A stretch of DNA of 64,000 nucleotides from Ramlibacter sp. (GCA_016713005.1 JADJPY010000008.1:1-64000), one strand, 5' to 3'; shown: positions 29,505 to 38,706, counted from the stretch's first letter. Translations and numbers: made by a program. The notes: generated by a model not told the origin, from the sequence alone.

Positions 29505-30796
29505 GACTGCCCCTGCTCTACCGTCGCCGCTGGTGGCTGCTGTACCTGCCGATCGCGGCCTTGATTGTCTCTGCCATTGCGTTGGCAGCCACAGTCTGGA
29601 AACCATTGCCCCCCAGGATGCTGACGTTTGGCGTCGGTCCAGCCGAAAGCAGCTACCTCAGGCTGGCGCAGGTATACGCCTCACGCCTGGAACGCATGGG
29701 CATCGCGGTGGAGATTGTGACCAACCCGCGACCACAGGATGCCCTTGAGCGGCTGATGCGGCCGGGGGACCCGGTGGACGCCGCATTTGCACAAGGCCTC
29801 TACGCCCGCGACGCGCGCGATGTGCAGGCCCTGGCGGCGGTTGGCCATGAGATCGTGTGGGTGTTTGCACGCCAGGACATCGCCGCAATGTCCCAGCTGC
29901 GTGGTGCCCGCATCGCCGCCGCAGCGGCGGGGTCGTCCAATCGCCTGGCTGCGGAACTGCTGCTCGCCCACCTGCGAATCAAGCCCTCCGAAGTGAGCTT
30001 TGACCCGCTGGTGGGGGACTCGGCCATCCAGGCACTGGCAGAAGGCCGGGTCCAGGCGGTCGTGCACGTGGCCACCGGGGAGTCCGTCACAGCGGCCACC
30101 CTGGCGCGCCTGGACGGGGTGCACCTGCTGGCGGTGGAACGGACCGGCGCGCTCTCGGCGCGTGAGCCCCGCTTGCGCCCGCTGGTGATACCGCAAGGCT
30201 CGATCGAACTTCGAAGTGATATTCCCGGCGGTGACATTCCCGCCGTCGCCACCCAGACCCAGTTGCTCGTCCGTCCGGGTCTGCATCCCGCCCTGCAACG
30301 GGTGCTGCTGGACGTCGCAGGTGAAGTTCACTCGGTAACGGGGTTCCTGGAACGCCAGGGCCAGTTTCCGACAACGCGCGGACTCGATTTCCCGGCCTCC
30401 GAGGTGGCGATGCAGACTTCATTGGGTGCCCGGCCGTGGCTGGAAACTCTGCTGCCCTACAGGACGGCACAGCTGGCCGAGCTGTTGCTGTACGCCGTGT
30501 TGCCTCTGTGCCTGGGTGGCTTGCTGCTGGCGCAGCGTGTCCCCCGTTTCATTGAGTGGCGAGTGAACGGCGCGCTGCAGCATTTCTACGGTGAGTTGAA
30601 GTTCCTGGAGGCGGACATGACTCGCATCGCCACCAACGATCCCATCGCACTTCGGTGGGTGGTCACCCGCCTGGACGCGCTGGAGCAACAAGTCTCAACA
30701 ATGGACCTGCCCGATCGCTACGCCGATCGCTGGTACACGCTGCGGGCCCATCTGGTCGATGCGCGGGAGCGCCTGCTCAGGCTGCGGGCCCGCTGA
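29501..30796 (+). CDS. TAXI-family solute-binding protein, membrane anchored (2)
   Basis: 431 residues, same plan as the gene just upstream: N-terminal membrane segment, binding domain from L-T-F-G-V-G-P-A-E-S-S-Y, C-terminal helix near 322-345 and the shared tail H-F-Y-G-E-L-K-F-L-E. It arose by tandem duplication. Both tails keep W-Y-T-L near the end (Q-R-W-Y-T-L and D-R-W-Y-T-L), hinting at a common partner. It ends before the glycine riboswitch. Confidence 0.8.
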   Translation: MRLPLLYRRRWWLLYLPIAALIVSAIALAATVWKPLPPRMLTFGVGPAESSYLRLAQVYASRLERMGIAVEIVTNPRPQDALERLMRPGDPVDAAFAQGLYARDARDVQALAAVGHEIVWVFARQDIAAMSQLRGARIAAAAAGSSNRLAAELLLAHLRIKPSEVSFDPLVGDSAIQALAEGRVQAVVHVATGESVTAATLARLDGVHLLAVERTGALSAREPRLRPLVIPQGSIELRSDIPGGDIPAVATQTQLLVRPGLHPALQRVLLDVAGEVHSVTGFLERQGQFPTTRGLDFPASEVAMQTSLGARPWLETLLPYRTAQLAELLLYAVLPLCLGGLLLAQRVPRFIEWRVNGALQHFYGELKFLEADMTRIATNDPIALRWVVTRLDALEQQVSTMDLPDRYADRWYTLRAHLVDARERLLRLRAR

Positions 30797-30835
30797 AATC
30801 CCGGGTGCCCGTAGCAAAGCCGGTAGAATCCGGCC

Positions 30836-31022
30836 AGTCAGGAGAGCGTCTCCCCCGCGGAGGCCGCCGAAGGCGCAGGGACACCCCGAACGCTCAGGCA
30901 AAAGGACTGGCGAAGCGCCCCGCAGGGGGTGTTTCCTTGCTGGAGAGAGGCCTCCCTCGCGGAGGTCCACCGAAGGAGCAAGCGCCGTATCGCCGGCGTG
31001 AATCTCTCAGGTAAAGCGGACA
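30836..31022 (+). promoter_or_regulatory. Tandem glycine riboswitch
   Basis: Two glycine aptamers in series. The first has CAGGAGAGCG ... GCCGCCGAAGGCGC ... CTCAGGCAAAAGGACTG; the second CTGGAGAGAGGCC ... CCACCGAAGGAGCAA ... TCTCAGGTAAAGCGGACAG. These are the conserved CCGAAGG and CAGGYAAA elements of the class. It precedes gcvT-gcvH-gcvP and should switch the glycine cleavage operon on when glycine is high. The ribosome site of gcvT lies about 65 bases after. Confidence 0.95.
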
Positions 31023-31098
31023 GCAGGGGCAGCCCATGGCGCGGCCTTGTTCAGCAAGGCCGGGTTGTGGTTTCAAGGTTTGCCCCGGAGAACGCCGC

Positions 31099-32226
31099 GT
31101 GTCCGCCCCTGCCGAACAATTGCTCACCACGCCGCTGCACGCGCTGCACCTCGAACTGGGCGCCCGAATGGTGCCCTTTGCCGGGTACTCGATGCCGGTG
31201 CAGTACCCCGCCGGCCTGATGGCCGAACACCACCACACCCGCAACGCCGCCGGGCTGTTTGACGTCTCCCACATGGGACAGCTGCGCCTCGTAGGCGCCG
31301 ACGCCGCTGCCGCGTTTGAAACACTGATGCCGGTGGACGTGATGGATCTGGGCGTGGGCAAGCAGCGCTACGGCCTGCTGCTGACGGACGAGGGCACCAT
31401 CATCGATGACCTGATGTTCGTCAACCGCGGGCACGACCTGTTCGTCATCGTCAATGGCGCCTGCAAGGTGGGCGACATCGCCCACATCCAGCAAAAGATT
31501 GGCGCACGCTGTGCCGTGCTGCCCATGCCCGACCAGGCCTTGCTGGCGCTGCAGGGCCCCCAGGCCGTGACCGCCCTGTCGCGCCTGCTGGCGGGCGTGG
31601 ACAAACTGGTGTTCATGACCGGGGGCCACTTCACTTGGGAAGGCGCCCAGCTGTTCATTACGCGCAGCGGGTACACCGGCGAAGACGGTTTTGAGATTTC
31701 CGTGCCGCCCGCGCACGCCGAACCCCTTGCCCGCGCGCTGCTGGCCCAGCCCGAGGTCAAACCTATCGGCTTGGGTGCCCGGAACTCGCTGCGGCTGGAG
31801 GCCGGGCTGTGCCTGTATGGCAATGACATCGACACCACCACCACGCCGGTGGAGGCCGCGCTGAACTGGGCCATCCAGAAAGTGCGGCGCACCGGCGGTA
31901 CGCGCGAAGGCGGCTTCCCCGGCGCCTCCAAAGTGCTGGCACAGCTGCAGGGCCAGGGCCTTGCGCGCAAGCGCGTGGGCCTGGTGGCCCTGGAGCGGGT
32001 GCCGGTGCGCGAGCACACCGAACTGCAGGACACCCAGGGCCGCCGCATTGGCGAGGTCACCAGCGGCCTGCTGGGGCCAACCGTCGACAAGCCCGTGGCC
32101 ATGGGCTACGTGGGCATTGAATTTGCTGCCATTGGCACGCGTGTAAACGCCATCGTGCGTGGCAAGGCAGTGCCAATGGAGGTGGCCGCCATGCCCTTCA
32201 CCCCCAACCGCTACCACCGCGGCTGA
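31099..32226 (+). CDS. gcvT: Glycine cleavage system T protein (aminomethyltransferase)
   Basis: 375 residues from a GTG at 31099 (V-S-A-P-A-E-Q-L-L), with GGAG at -10; upstream extension to 31036 overlaps the riboswitch tail. Motifs M-V-P-F-A-G-Y-S-M-P-V-Q-Y and F-D-V-S-H-M-G-Q belong to the folate-binding GcvT fold. It takes the aminomethyl group from lipoyl-GcvH to tetrahydrofolate, releasing ammonia. First gene of gcvT-gcvH-gcvP. Confidence 0.95.
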   Translation: MSAPAEQLLTTPLHALHLELGARMVPFAGYSMPVQYPAGLMAEHHHTRNAAGLFDVSHMGQLRLVGADAAAAFETLMPVDVMDLGVGKQRYGLLLTDEGTIIDDLMFVNRGHDLFVIVNGACKVGDIAHIQQKIGARCAVLPMPDQALLALQGPQAVTALSRLLAGVDKLVFMTGGHFTWEGAQLFITRSGYTGEDGFEISVPPAHAEPLARALLAQPEVKPIGLGARNSLRLEAGLCLYGNDIDTTTTPVEAALNWAIQKVRRTGGTREGGFPGASKVLAQLQGQGLARKRVGLVALERVPVREHTELQDTQGRRIGEVTSGLLGPTVDKPVAMGYVGIEFAAIGTRVNAIVRGKAVPMEVAAMPFTPNRYHRG

Positions 32227-32258
32227 ACCCGTTTTTTGAACCCCATCAGGAGAACCCC

Positions 32259-32630
32259 ATGAGCATCAAGTACACCGAAGATCACGAATGGCTGAAGGTT
32301 GAGGGCGACCTCGCCGTGGTCGGCATCACCGTCCACGCGCAGGACGCACTGGGCGACGTGGTGTTTGTGGACCTGCCCGAGGTGGGCAAAAGCTACACCC
32401 AGAAGGAAACGGCGGGCGTGGTCGAGTCGGTCAAGGCGGCGGCCGATGTGTACATGCCCGTCAGCGGCGAGGTGACCGAAGTGAACGAGGCGCTGCGCGC
32501 CGACCCGTCGCTGGCCAACAGCGACCCGCTGGGCGCGGGCTGGTTCTTCAAGATCAGGCTGGCCGATGCATCGCAGCTCGACGCGCTGATGGACGAGACA
32601 CGCTACACCGCTTTCTCCGCCGACGCCTGA
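32259..32630 (+). CDS. gcvH: Glycine cleavage system H protein
   Basis: 123 residues, normal length. Lipoyl-lysine in V-V-E-S-V-K-A-A (about 61-68), D-E/H-E-W-L at the start, and the typical G-A-G-W-F-F-K-I late motif. It shuttles the aminomethyl group from GcvP to GcvT. AGGAG lies 7 bases before the ATG; 33 bases separate it from gcvT and 13 from gcvP. Confidence 0.97.
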   Translation: MSIKYTEDHEWLKVEGDLAVVGITVHAQDALGDVVFVDLPEVGKSYTQKETAGVVESVKAAADVYMPVSGEVTEVNEALRADPSLANSDPLGAGWFFKIRLADASQLDALMDETRYTAFSADA

Positions 32631-32643
32631 GCAGGAAACCACC

Positions 32644-35613
32644 ATGTTGATGCAGTCTGCCCGGCCGCTGGGCGAGCTGGAAAACGCCAGCGAATTCATT
32701 CCGCGCCATATTGGCGTTGACGCCACCGATGAAGCCCACATGCTGTCGGTGATCGGCGAGGCCTCGCGCCGGGCGCTCATCGACAGCATCGTGCCGCGCA
32801 GCATTGCCCGCAGCAGCGCCATGAAGCTGCCGGCGCCGGTCACGGAAGCAGCAGCGCTGGCCGAACTCAAGGCCATGGCCGGGCGCAACCAGCTGCTCAA
32901 GAGCTTCATCGGCCAGGGCTACTACGGCACCCATACGCCGGGCGTCATCCTGCGCAACATCCTGGAGAACCCCGCCTGGTACACCGCCTACACGCCCTAC
33001 CAGGCCGAGATTTCCCAGGGCCGCATGGAGGCGCTGGTGAACTTCCAGACCATGGTGTGCGACCTGACGGCCATGCCGATCGCCAACGCCTCGATGCTCG
33101 ACGAAGCCACCTCGGCGGCCGAGGCCATGACACTCGCCAAACGCAGCGTCAAAAGCAAGAGCCAGCGCTTTGTGGTGGCCGGCGACTGCCATCCGCAAAC
33201 GATTGAGGTGATCCAGACCCGCGCCAGGCCGCTGGGCATCGAGGTGGTGCTGGCCAATTCCGCCGCCGAGTGGGATGCAGCGCTGCAAGGCGACTACTTC
33301 GCCGTGCTGGCGCAGTACCCGTCCACCAGCGGTCGCATCGACGACCTGCGCGCCGACGTCGACAAGGCCCACGCCCGCCAGGCGGCCTTCATCGTGGCGG
33401 CCGACCTGCTGGCGCTGACACTGCTGGTGCCACCGGGCGAATGGGGCGCCGACATCGTGGTGGGCACCACACAGCGCTTTGGCATGCCCATGGGCGCCGG
33501 CGGCCCGCATGCCGCCTACCTGGCCTGCCGCGACGACTTCAAGCGCTCCATGCCGGGCCGGCTGGTCGGCGTGAGCGTGGACGCCCACGGCAACCCGGCC
33601 TACCGGCTGGCACTGCAAACGCGCGAGCAGCACATCCGCCGTGAAAAGGCGACCTCCAACATCTGCACTGCGCAGGTGCTGCCGGCCGTGGTGGCCAGCA
33701 TGTATGCCGTGTACCACGGACCCCAGGGCCTCAAGCGCATCGCCCAGCGCGTGGCCAGCTACACCGCTGTTCTTGCGCGCGGCCTGTCCGCGCTCGGCCA
33801 TTCACCACAGCATGACAGTGCTTTTGACACGCTGACCGTGCACACCAAGTCTGCTACAAAAACGATAGCGGTCCGCGCAGTGTCCATGCGGGCCAACCTG
33901 CGAATCTACTTTGAAGATTACCTCTGCATCGCGCTCGACGAGACCACCACGCGCGCCGACGTGGAGCTGCTGTGGAAGATCTTTGCCACCGACGGCCAGG
34001 CCCTCCCCTCGTTCGCCGAATTCGAAAAGGGCATCGAGCCGCTGATCCCCACGGCGCTGCGCCGCACCAGCGCCTACCTGACGCACCCGGTGTTCAACAC
34101 CCACCACTCCGAGACCGGCATGCTGCGCTACATCCGGGCCTTGAGCGACAAGGACCTGGCGCTGGACCGCAGCATGATCCCGCTGGGCAGCTGCACCATG
34201 AAGCTCAACGCCACCAGCGAGATGATCCCCATCACCTGGCCCGAGTTCGCCAACGTGCACCCGTTTGCGCCCGCCGACCAGCAGCAGGGCTACGCGCAGC
34301 TGGACGCGCAGCTGCGCGAGTGGCTGTGCCAGGCCACCGGCTATGCCGGCATCAGCCTGCAGCCCAACGCCGGTTCCCAGGGTGAGTACGCCGGTCTGCT
34401 GGTGATCAAGGCCTACCATGAGAGCCGGGGCGAGGGCCACCGCAACATCTGCCTGATTCCTTCCTCTGCGCACGGCACCAACCCGGCCAGCGCGCAAATG
34501 GTTGGCATGCAGGTGGTGGTGACCCGCTGCGACGACAACGGCAACGTGGACATGGCCGACCTGCAAGCGAAGTGTGAGCAATACAGCCCGCAGCTTGCGG
34601 CCGTGATGATCACTTACCCCAGCACCCACGGCGTGTTTGAAACCCAGGTCAAGGAACTGTGCGCGCTGGTGCACCGCCACGGTGGCCGCGTGTATGTGGA
34701 CGGCGCCAACATGAACGCGCTGGTGGGCGTGGCCGCGCCGGGTGAATTTGGTGGCGACGTGAGCCACCTCAACCTGCACAAGACCTTCTGCATCCCTCAC
34801 GGCGGCGGCGGCCCGGGCGTGGGGCCGGTGTGCGTGGTGGCGGACCTGGTGCCTTTCCTGCCCGGCCATGCCACCGGCGCCGCCATGGGCGCAGTGAGCG
34901 GCGCCGGGCCGTCCCAAGCCGCGAAGGCCCCCTCGGGGGGCAGCGAACCACGCGCAGCGGGGAGCGTGGGGGCCATATCCGCCGCGCCGCTGGGCAACGC
35001 GGCGGTACTGCCCATCAGCTGGATGTACTGCCGCATGATGGGCCCCGAGGGCCTGCAGCAGGCCACCGAGGTGGCCATCCTGTCGGCCAATTACATCAGC
35101 GCGCGCCTTAAGGACCACTACCCCACGCTGTACGCCAGCGAGAACGGCCATGTGGCGCATGAGTGCATCCTGGACCTGCGCCCGCTCAAGGAATCCAGCG
35201 GCGTCACCGCCGAAGACGTGGCCAAGCGGCTGATCGACTACGGCTTTCACGCGCCGACGCTGAGCTTTCCGGTGGCGGGCACGCTGATGGTGGAGCCCAC
35301 CGAAAGCGAGACGCTGGACGAGCTGGACCGCTTCATTGGCGCAATGATCGCCATCCGCGAGGAAATCCGCCGCGTGGAAAAAGGCGAGTGGCCGCAGGAC
35401 GACAACCCGCTCAAGCACGCACCGCACACGGCGCAGGCACTGGTGGCCGACGAGTGGAAGCACCCCTATTCGCGCCAGGTGGCGGCGGCCACGCTGTCGG
35501 CCAGACAACACGCCAAGTACTGGGCACCCGTGGGCCGGCTGGACAACGTCTACGGCGACCGCAACCTGTTCTGCAGCTGCGTGCCGGTGAGCGACTGCGC
35601 CGACGCCGCCTGA
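32644..35613 (+). CDS. gcvP: Glycine dehydrogenase (decarboxylating), P protein
   Basis: 989 residues. The PLP lysine is in H-L-N-L-H-K-T-F-C-I-P-H-G-G-G-G-P-G. The protein is longer than usual by two repeat-derived inserts: about residues 404-418 (K-S-A-T-K-T-I-A-V-R-A-V, repeat copy 5) and about 754-777 (G-P-S-Q-A-A-K-A-P-S-G-G, GC-rich repeat). The latter splits the conserved A-T-G-A-A and V-G-A-I-S-A-A-P-L-G-N-A-A-V-L-P-I-S-W-M-Y block at a surface loop. It decarboxylates glycine and loads GcvH. Confidence 0.95.
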   Translation: MLMQSARPLGELENASEFIPRHIGVDATDEAHMLSVIGEASRRALIDSIVPRSIARSSAMKLPAPVTEAAALAELKAMAGRNQLLKSFIGQGYYGTHTPGVILRNILENPAWYTAYTPYQAEISQGRMEALVNFQTMVCDLTAMPIANASMLDEATSAAEAMTLAKRSVKSKSQRFVVAGDCHPQTIEVIQTRARPLGIEVVLANSAAEWDAALQGDYFAVLAQYPSTSGRIDDLRADVDKAHARQAAFIVAADLLALTLLVPPGEWGADIVVGTTQRFGMPMGAGGPHAAYLACRDDFKRSMPGRLVGVSVDAHGNPAYRLALQTREQHIRREKATSNICTAQVLPAVVASMYAVYHGPQGLKRIAQRVASYTAVLARGLSALGHSPQHDSAFDTLTVHTKSATKTIAVRAVSMRANLRIYFEDYLCIALDETTTRADVELLWKIFATDGQALPSFAEFEKGIEPLIPTALRRTSAYLTHPVFNTHHSETGMLRYIRALSDKDLALDRSMIPLGSCTMKLNATSEMIPITWPEFANVHPFAPADQQQGYAQLDAQLREWLCQATGYAGISLQPNAGSQGEYAGLLVIKAYHESRGEGHRNICLIPSSAHGTNPASAQMVGMQVVVTRCDDNGNVDMADLQAKCEQYSPQLAAVMITYPSTHGVFETQVKELCALVHRHGGRVYVDGANMNALVGVAAPGEFGGDVSHLNLHKTFCIPHGGGGPGVGPVCVVADLVPFLPGHATGAAMGAVSGAGPSQAAKAPSGGSEPRAAGSVGAISAAPLGNAAVLPISWMYCRMMGPEGLQQATEVAILSANYISARLKDHYPTLYASENGHVAHECILDLRPLKESSGVTAEDVAKRLIDYGFHAPTLSFPVAGTLMVEPTESETLDELDRFIGAMIAIREEIRRVEKGEWPQDDNPLKHAPHTAQALVADEWKHPYSRQVAAATLSARQHAKYWAPVGRLDNVYGDRNLFCSCVPVSDCADAA
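33853..33895 (+). repeat. GCTAC..ATAGC dispersed repeat, copy 5, in frame in gcvP
   Basis: Core GCTACAAAAACGATAGC (33853-33869), then GGTCCGCGCAGTGTCCATGCGGGC. The 3' half has drifted from the other copies. Read in frame as A-T-K-T-I-A-V-R-A-V-S-M-R-A. Confidence 0.5.
34905..34974 (+). repeat. GC-rich second repeat family, in frame in gcvP
   Basis: GGGCCGTCCCAAGCC ... GGCCCCCTCGGGGGGCAGCG ... GGGGAGCGTGGGGGCC. It contains a CCCCCTCGGGGG hairpin. I recall similar sequence as a common intergenic repeat of Comamonadaceae. Here it inserts about 23 codons between conserved GcvP motifs without breaking the frame. Confidence 0.6.
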
Positions 35614-35622
35614 GGGCGCGCA

Positions 35623-36378
35623 CTGGACTCCACCCTGATCCTCACCGTCATCGCCGGGGCTGCGATGGCAGGCTTTGTGCAGGGCCTCTCGGGCTTTGGC
35701 TACGGGCTGACCGCCATGTCCATCTGGGCCTGGACGCTGGAGCCCATGCTGGCAGCGGCGTTGGCCGTTTTTGGCGGGTTGACGGGCCAGCTGATCTCTG
35801 CGGTGTCGGTGCGTCGAGGTTTTGACTGGAAGCTGGTGGCGCCTTTCATCGCCGGCGGGCTGGCCGGGCTGCCTCTGGGTCTGTGGCTGCTGCCGCGACT
35901 GGATGTGATGCTCTTCAAGCTGGTGCTGGGTCTCTTGCTGGTGGTGTTCTGCCCGCTGATGCTGCTGGCCACGCGGCTGCCAAAGGTGCAGCGTGGCGGC
36001 CGCGTGGGCGACGCTCTGGCCGGTGCCGCCGGTGGCGTGATGGGCGGGCTGGGCGGCTTCACAGGCGTGGTGCCCACCCTGTGGTGCCAGGTGCGGGGCC
36101 TGTCCAAGGACCATCAGCGCTCGGTGATCCAGAACTTCAACCTGACCATGCTGGCGGTGACCTTTGCCACCTATGTGGCCACCGGCATCATCTGCAGCGA
36201 CATGCTGCCTCTGTTTGCCATTGCAGCCCCGGCAATGCTGGTGCCGTCCCTTCTGGGTGCGCGGCTGTACATCGGCATCAGTGAGAACACGTTTCGCAAG
36301 GTCGTGCTGGGCGTGCTGACCGCCGCCGGCGTGGCGATGCTGGTTTCGGCGGTGCCGGCGCTGCTGGCAAGGGCCTGA
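35623..36378 (+). CDS. TauE/SafE-family membrane permease
   Basis: Up to 251 residues with about seven hydrophobic segments and the family pattern G-F-V-Q-G-L-S-G-F-G-Y-G near the start, repeated as G-G-L-G-G-F-T-G-V in the middle. Sulfite/anion exporter family. The first ATG (35665) falls inside the first membrane helix; the frame extends back to a CTG at 35623 with no ATG, GTG or TTG, so the start is probably the CTG or the ATG gives a shorter helix. It lies 9 bases after gcvP. Confidence 0.75.
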   Translation: MDSTLILTVIAGAAMAGFVQGLSGFGYGLTAMSIWAWTLEPMLAAALAVFGGLTGQLISAVSVRRGFDWKLVAPFIAGGLAGLPLGLWLLPRLDVMLFKLVLGLLLVVFCPLMLLATRLPKVQRGGRVGDALAGAAGGVMGGLGGFTGVVPTLWCQVRGLSKDHQRSVIQNFNLTMLAVTFATYVATGIICSDMLPLFAIAAPAMLVPSLLGARLYIGISENTFRKVVLGVLTAAGVAMLVSAVPALLARA

Positions 36379-36388
36379 GGCGCGGGAC

Positions 36389-37054
36389 TCAGGCCCGCAA
36401 ACTGTCCAGCCAGGTCATCGCCGCGCGCAGTTCTGACGGGCGTATCTCATGCGCGCCGGGAAACTCCGCATACGTCAGCTCCACCGGCAGCGACGCCAAT
36501 TTCTGGCGTATGTCATGCGCGCTGGCCAGGGGGATCACGTTGTCCTGCAGCCCGTGGCTCACCCACAGCTTGCGCCCCTGCAGCGCCGACGGGGACGCCA
36601 CCAGCGGCCACACCTGAGGCAGCAGGCGGCTGTGCATGACCATCGCAGCCTGCAGCAACTGCGGCTGGGTCAGCAGCAGGCTCAACGACATGATGCCGCC
36701 CTGGCTGAAGCCGCCCACTACCACCCGGTTGGCCGGCAGGCCCAGCTGGCTGGCCGCTGAGGTCACGGTTTGCGCCACCAGCGGGCGGCTGGCCGCCTCT
36801 TGCGCCTCGTTGATGACCCGCTCACCGTTTGGACGCACGCCAAACTCGAACCAGGCATAAGCCTGCGGGCCCAGGACGTGCGGCGCGCGCAGGCTCAGCA
36901 CATGAAATTGCGGCGGGACGGCGGGCGCCAGGCCGAACAGGTCCTCTTCGTTGCTGCCCACGCCATGCATCAATACCAGCAGCCAGGGATCGGCCGTACC
37001 CGGCGCAGCCCGGCGAAACAGGTGATCCAGGGGCAGGTGCAGGTCCGGGCTCAT
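36389..37054 (-). CDS. Phospholipase/carboxylesterase
   Basis: 221 residues. Alpha/beta hydrolase of the carboxylesterase/thioesterase type: L-V-L-M-H-G-V-G-S-N-E (about 27-37), V-V-V-G-G-F-S-Q-G-G-I-M-S (nucleophile Ser), D-N-V-I-P (Asp loop) and G-A-H-E-I (His). Its ATG overlaps the stop of the dioxygenase gene by 4 bases. Confidence 0.85.
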   Translation of the reverse strand: MSPDLHLPLDHLFRRAAPGTADPWLLVLMHGVGSNEEDLFGLAPAVPPQFHVLSLRAPHVLGPQAYAWFEFGVRPNGERVINEAQEAASRPLVAQTVTSAASQLGLPANRVVVGGFSQGGIMSLSLLLTQPQLLQAAMVMHSRLLPQVWPLVASPSALQGRKLWVSHGLQDNVIPLASAHDIRQKLASLPVELTYAEFPGAHEIRPSELRAAMTWLDSLRA

Positions 37055-37887
37055 GCGGCCTCTGCGACGGCCGCATGGAACGCCGGAAACGCGAACGCGT
37101 CCATGGACAGCATGCTGTACATCACCTCGCGACTGAGGTATTCGGGACTCGCGCCGGCCTCGCCAAAACCACCCGCGCCCAGCGCGAAGAACAGCGGCAG
37201 GAAATGGTCTTCCGTCGGATGGGCACGCTGGGCATGTGGCGCCTCGCGCCGGTAGTCCAGCAGCGCCTTCAGGCTGCCATGCGTGATGGCGCTTTCAATC
37301 CAGCGGCTGAACTCCAGCACGTAGGGTGCAGGCTCGCGCTCGCCGCCAAAGAACTCCGCCAGGTTGTGCGTCATGCTGCCCGAGCCGAGCACCAGCACGC
37401 CCTGCTCGCGCAGCGGCTGCAGGGCCTGACCCATGGCGAACACCTCGGCTGGACCCCAGCGCACCGGCAAGGCCACCTGCACCACTGGAACGGTGGCGTC
37501 GGGAAACAGGTGCATCAGGGGAACCCAGGCGCCGTGGTCCATGGGGCGCTGATCATCGGCCATGGCGTCGATGCCGACCTGATGCAGCAGTTCCAACACC
37601 CTCCCCCCCAGCGCCGGCTCACCGGGTGCCGGGTACTGCAGTTCATACAGGGCCTGCGGGAAGCCACCGAAGTCGTGCCAGGTGGCTGGAGCCGGATTGG
37701 TCATCACCGCGGGCGCACGCGCCATCCAGTGTGGCGACATCACCACCACGCCGCGCACTCCGCCCTCGCGGGCCGTCAGTTCAGCGCCAAAGCGCGTCAG
37801 CGCGGGTCCGGTCTCGCCCGGGTCCACCGCAAACAGTGGCGCGCCGTGGGAGACGAACAGGGCAGGCAAGGAGGCGGCGGAAGACAT
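37051..37887 (-). CDS. Class III extradiol dioxygenase (DODA/LigB type)
   Basis: 278 residues from the ATG at 37887 (a TTG three codons upstream is possible). Metal ligands of the YgiD/DODA group appear in F-V-S-H-G-A-P, V-M-S-P-H-W and W-V-P-L-M-H-L-F-P, with G-S-G-S-M-T-H-N-L near 175. It cleaves catechol-type rings with non-haem iron or zinc; DOPA-like substrates are typical. Coupled to a carboxylesterase gene, which may release or process the substrate (inference). Confidence 0.85.
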   Translation of the reverse strand: MSSAASLPALFVSHGAPLFAVDPGETGPALTRFGAELTAREGGVRGVVVMSPHWMARAPAVMTNPAPATWHDFGGFPQALYELQYPAPGEPALGGRVLELLHQVGIDAMADDQRPMDHGAWVPLMHLFPDATVPVVQVALPVRWGPAEVFAMGQALQPLREQGVLVLGSGSMTHNLAEFFGGEREPAPYVLEFSRWIESAITHGSLKALLDYRREAPHAQRAHPTEDHFLPLFFALGAGGFGEAGASPEYLSREVMYSMLSMDAFAFPAFHAAVAEAA

Positions 37888-37998
37888 GGCGGACAACCCG
37901 TTTCAGGAAGAGACTCTGAATTTAAGGCCATCCGGGCACGGTGACAGCCCCCGCAGGCGCGACACACTGTTGCACCGGCAGGACGGTGCAGCCCTCGA

Positions 37999-38646
37999 TC
38001 AGGCCGCCAGCTGGCGGATGGCCTGCTCGAACACGTCCACGGGCTGGCCGCCGGAGATGAGGTGCTGGTCGTTGAAGATGATCGCCGGTACAGAGTGAAT
38101 GCCCGCGTTCAGGTAGAACTGCTCCTGCGCGCGCACCTCCGCTGCATACTCGTCACCCGCCAGGATGGCGCGGGCACGGGCCTCGTCCAGGCCCACACTG
38201 GAGGCCGCCGCGGCCAGGACATCCACCGACGCGGGACTCTCGCCACGCCCGTGGTGGGCCTGCAGCAATGCCTTCTTTAGCGCGTGTTGCTTGGCCGCGC
38301 CCTCCAGGCTTGCCCAGTGCAGCAGCCGGTGTGCATCAAAGGTGTTCCAGATGCGGCCCCGGCCTTCGCGGCGGAAGCTGAAGCCGACTGCTTCGCCACG
38401 CAGGCGGATGGTCTCGCGGATCTGCGCCTGCTGCTGGGGCGTGGAGCCGTACTTCTGCGTCAGGTGCTCGCCCACGTCCTGGCCCTCAGGGCCCATCTGG
38501 GGGTTGAGCTCGAAGGGCTGGAAGTGCAGCTCTGCCTGCACCCCGGCTCCCACGCGCTCCAGTGCCTGCTCCAGCGCGGCCAGCCCGATCGCGCACCAGG
38601 GGCAGGAGACGTCGGAGACAAAGTCAATCTTCAGGGTGGCAGGCAT
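37999..38646 (-). CDS. DsbA-family oxidoreductase (FrnE-like)
   Basis: 215 residues from the ATG at 38646. Thioredoxin fold with C-P-W-C in D-V-S-C-P-W-C-A-I-G at about 14-17, then the helical insert of the FrnE/2-hydroxychromene-isomerase-like group and a cis-Pro loop S-V-P-A-I-I-F-N. No signal peptide, so it works in the cytoplasm as a thiol oxidoreductase. An in-frame extension upstream is encoded by repeat copy 6 and is probably not translated. Confidence 0.85.
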   Translation of the reverse strand: MPATLKIDFVSDVSCPWCAIGLAALEQALERVGAGVQAELHFQPFELNPQMGPEGQDVGEHLTQKYGSTPQQQAQIRETIRLRGEAVGFSFRREGRGRIWNTFDAHRLLHWASLEGAAKQHALKKALLQAHHGRGESPASVDVLAAAASSVGLDEARARAILAGDEYAAEVRAQEQFYLNAGIHSVPAIIFNDQHLISGGQPVDVFEQAIRQLAA

Positions 38647-38649
38647 TTT

Positions 38650-38705
38650 GCTATCTTTTTTGTAGCGGTTCAGGTCCACTGGACGGGGGCTGGAGGCCGA
38701 TTTTC
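38650..38705 (+). repeat. GCTAT..GTAGC dispersed repeat, copy 6
   Basis: Core GCTATCTTTTTTGTAGC (38650-38666), then GGTTCAGGTCCACTGG and ACGGGGGCTGGAGGCC, GATTTTCC. It fills the whole gap between the DsbA-like gene and aroQ. Confidence 0.75.
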
Positions 38706-38706
38706 C

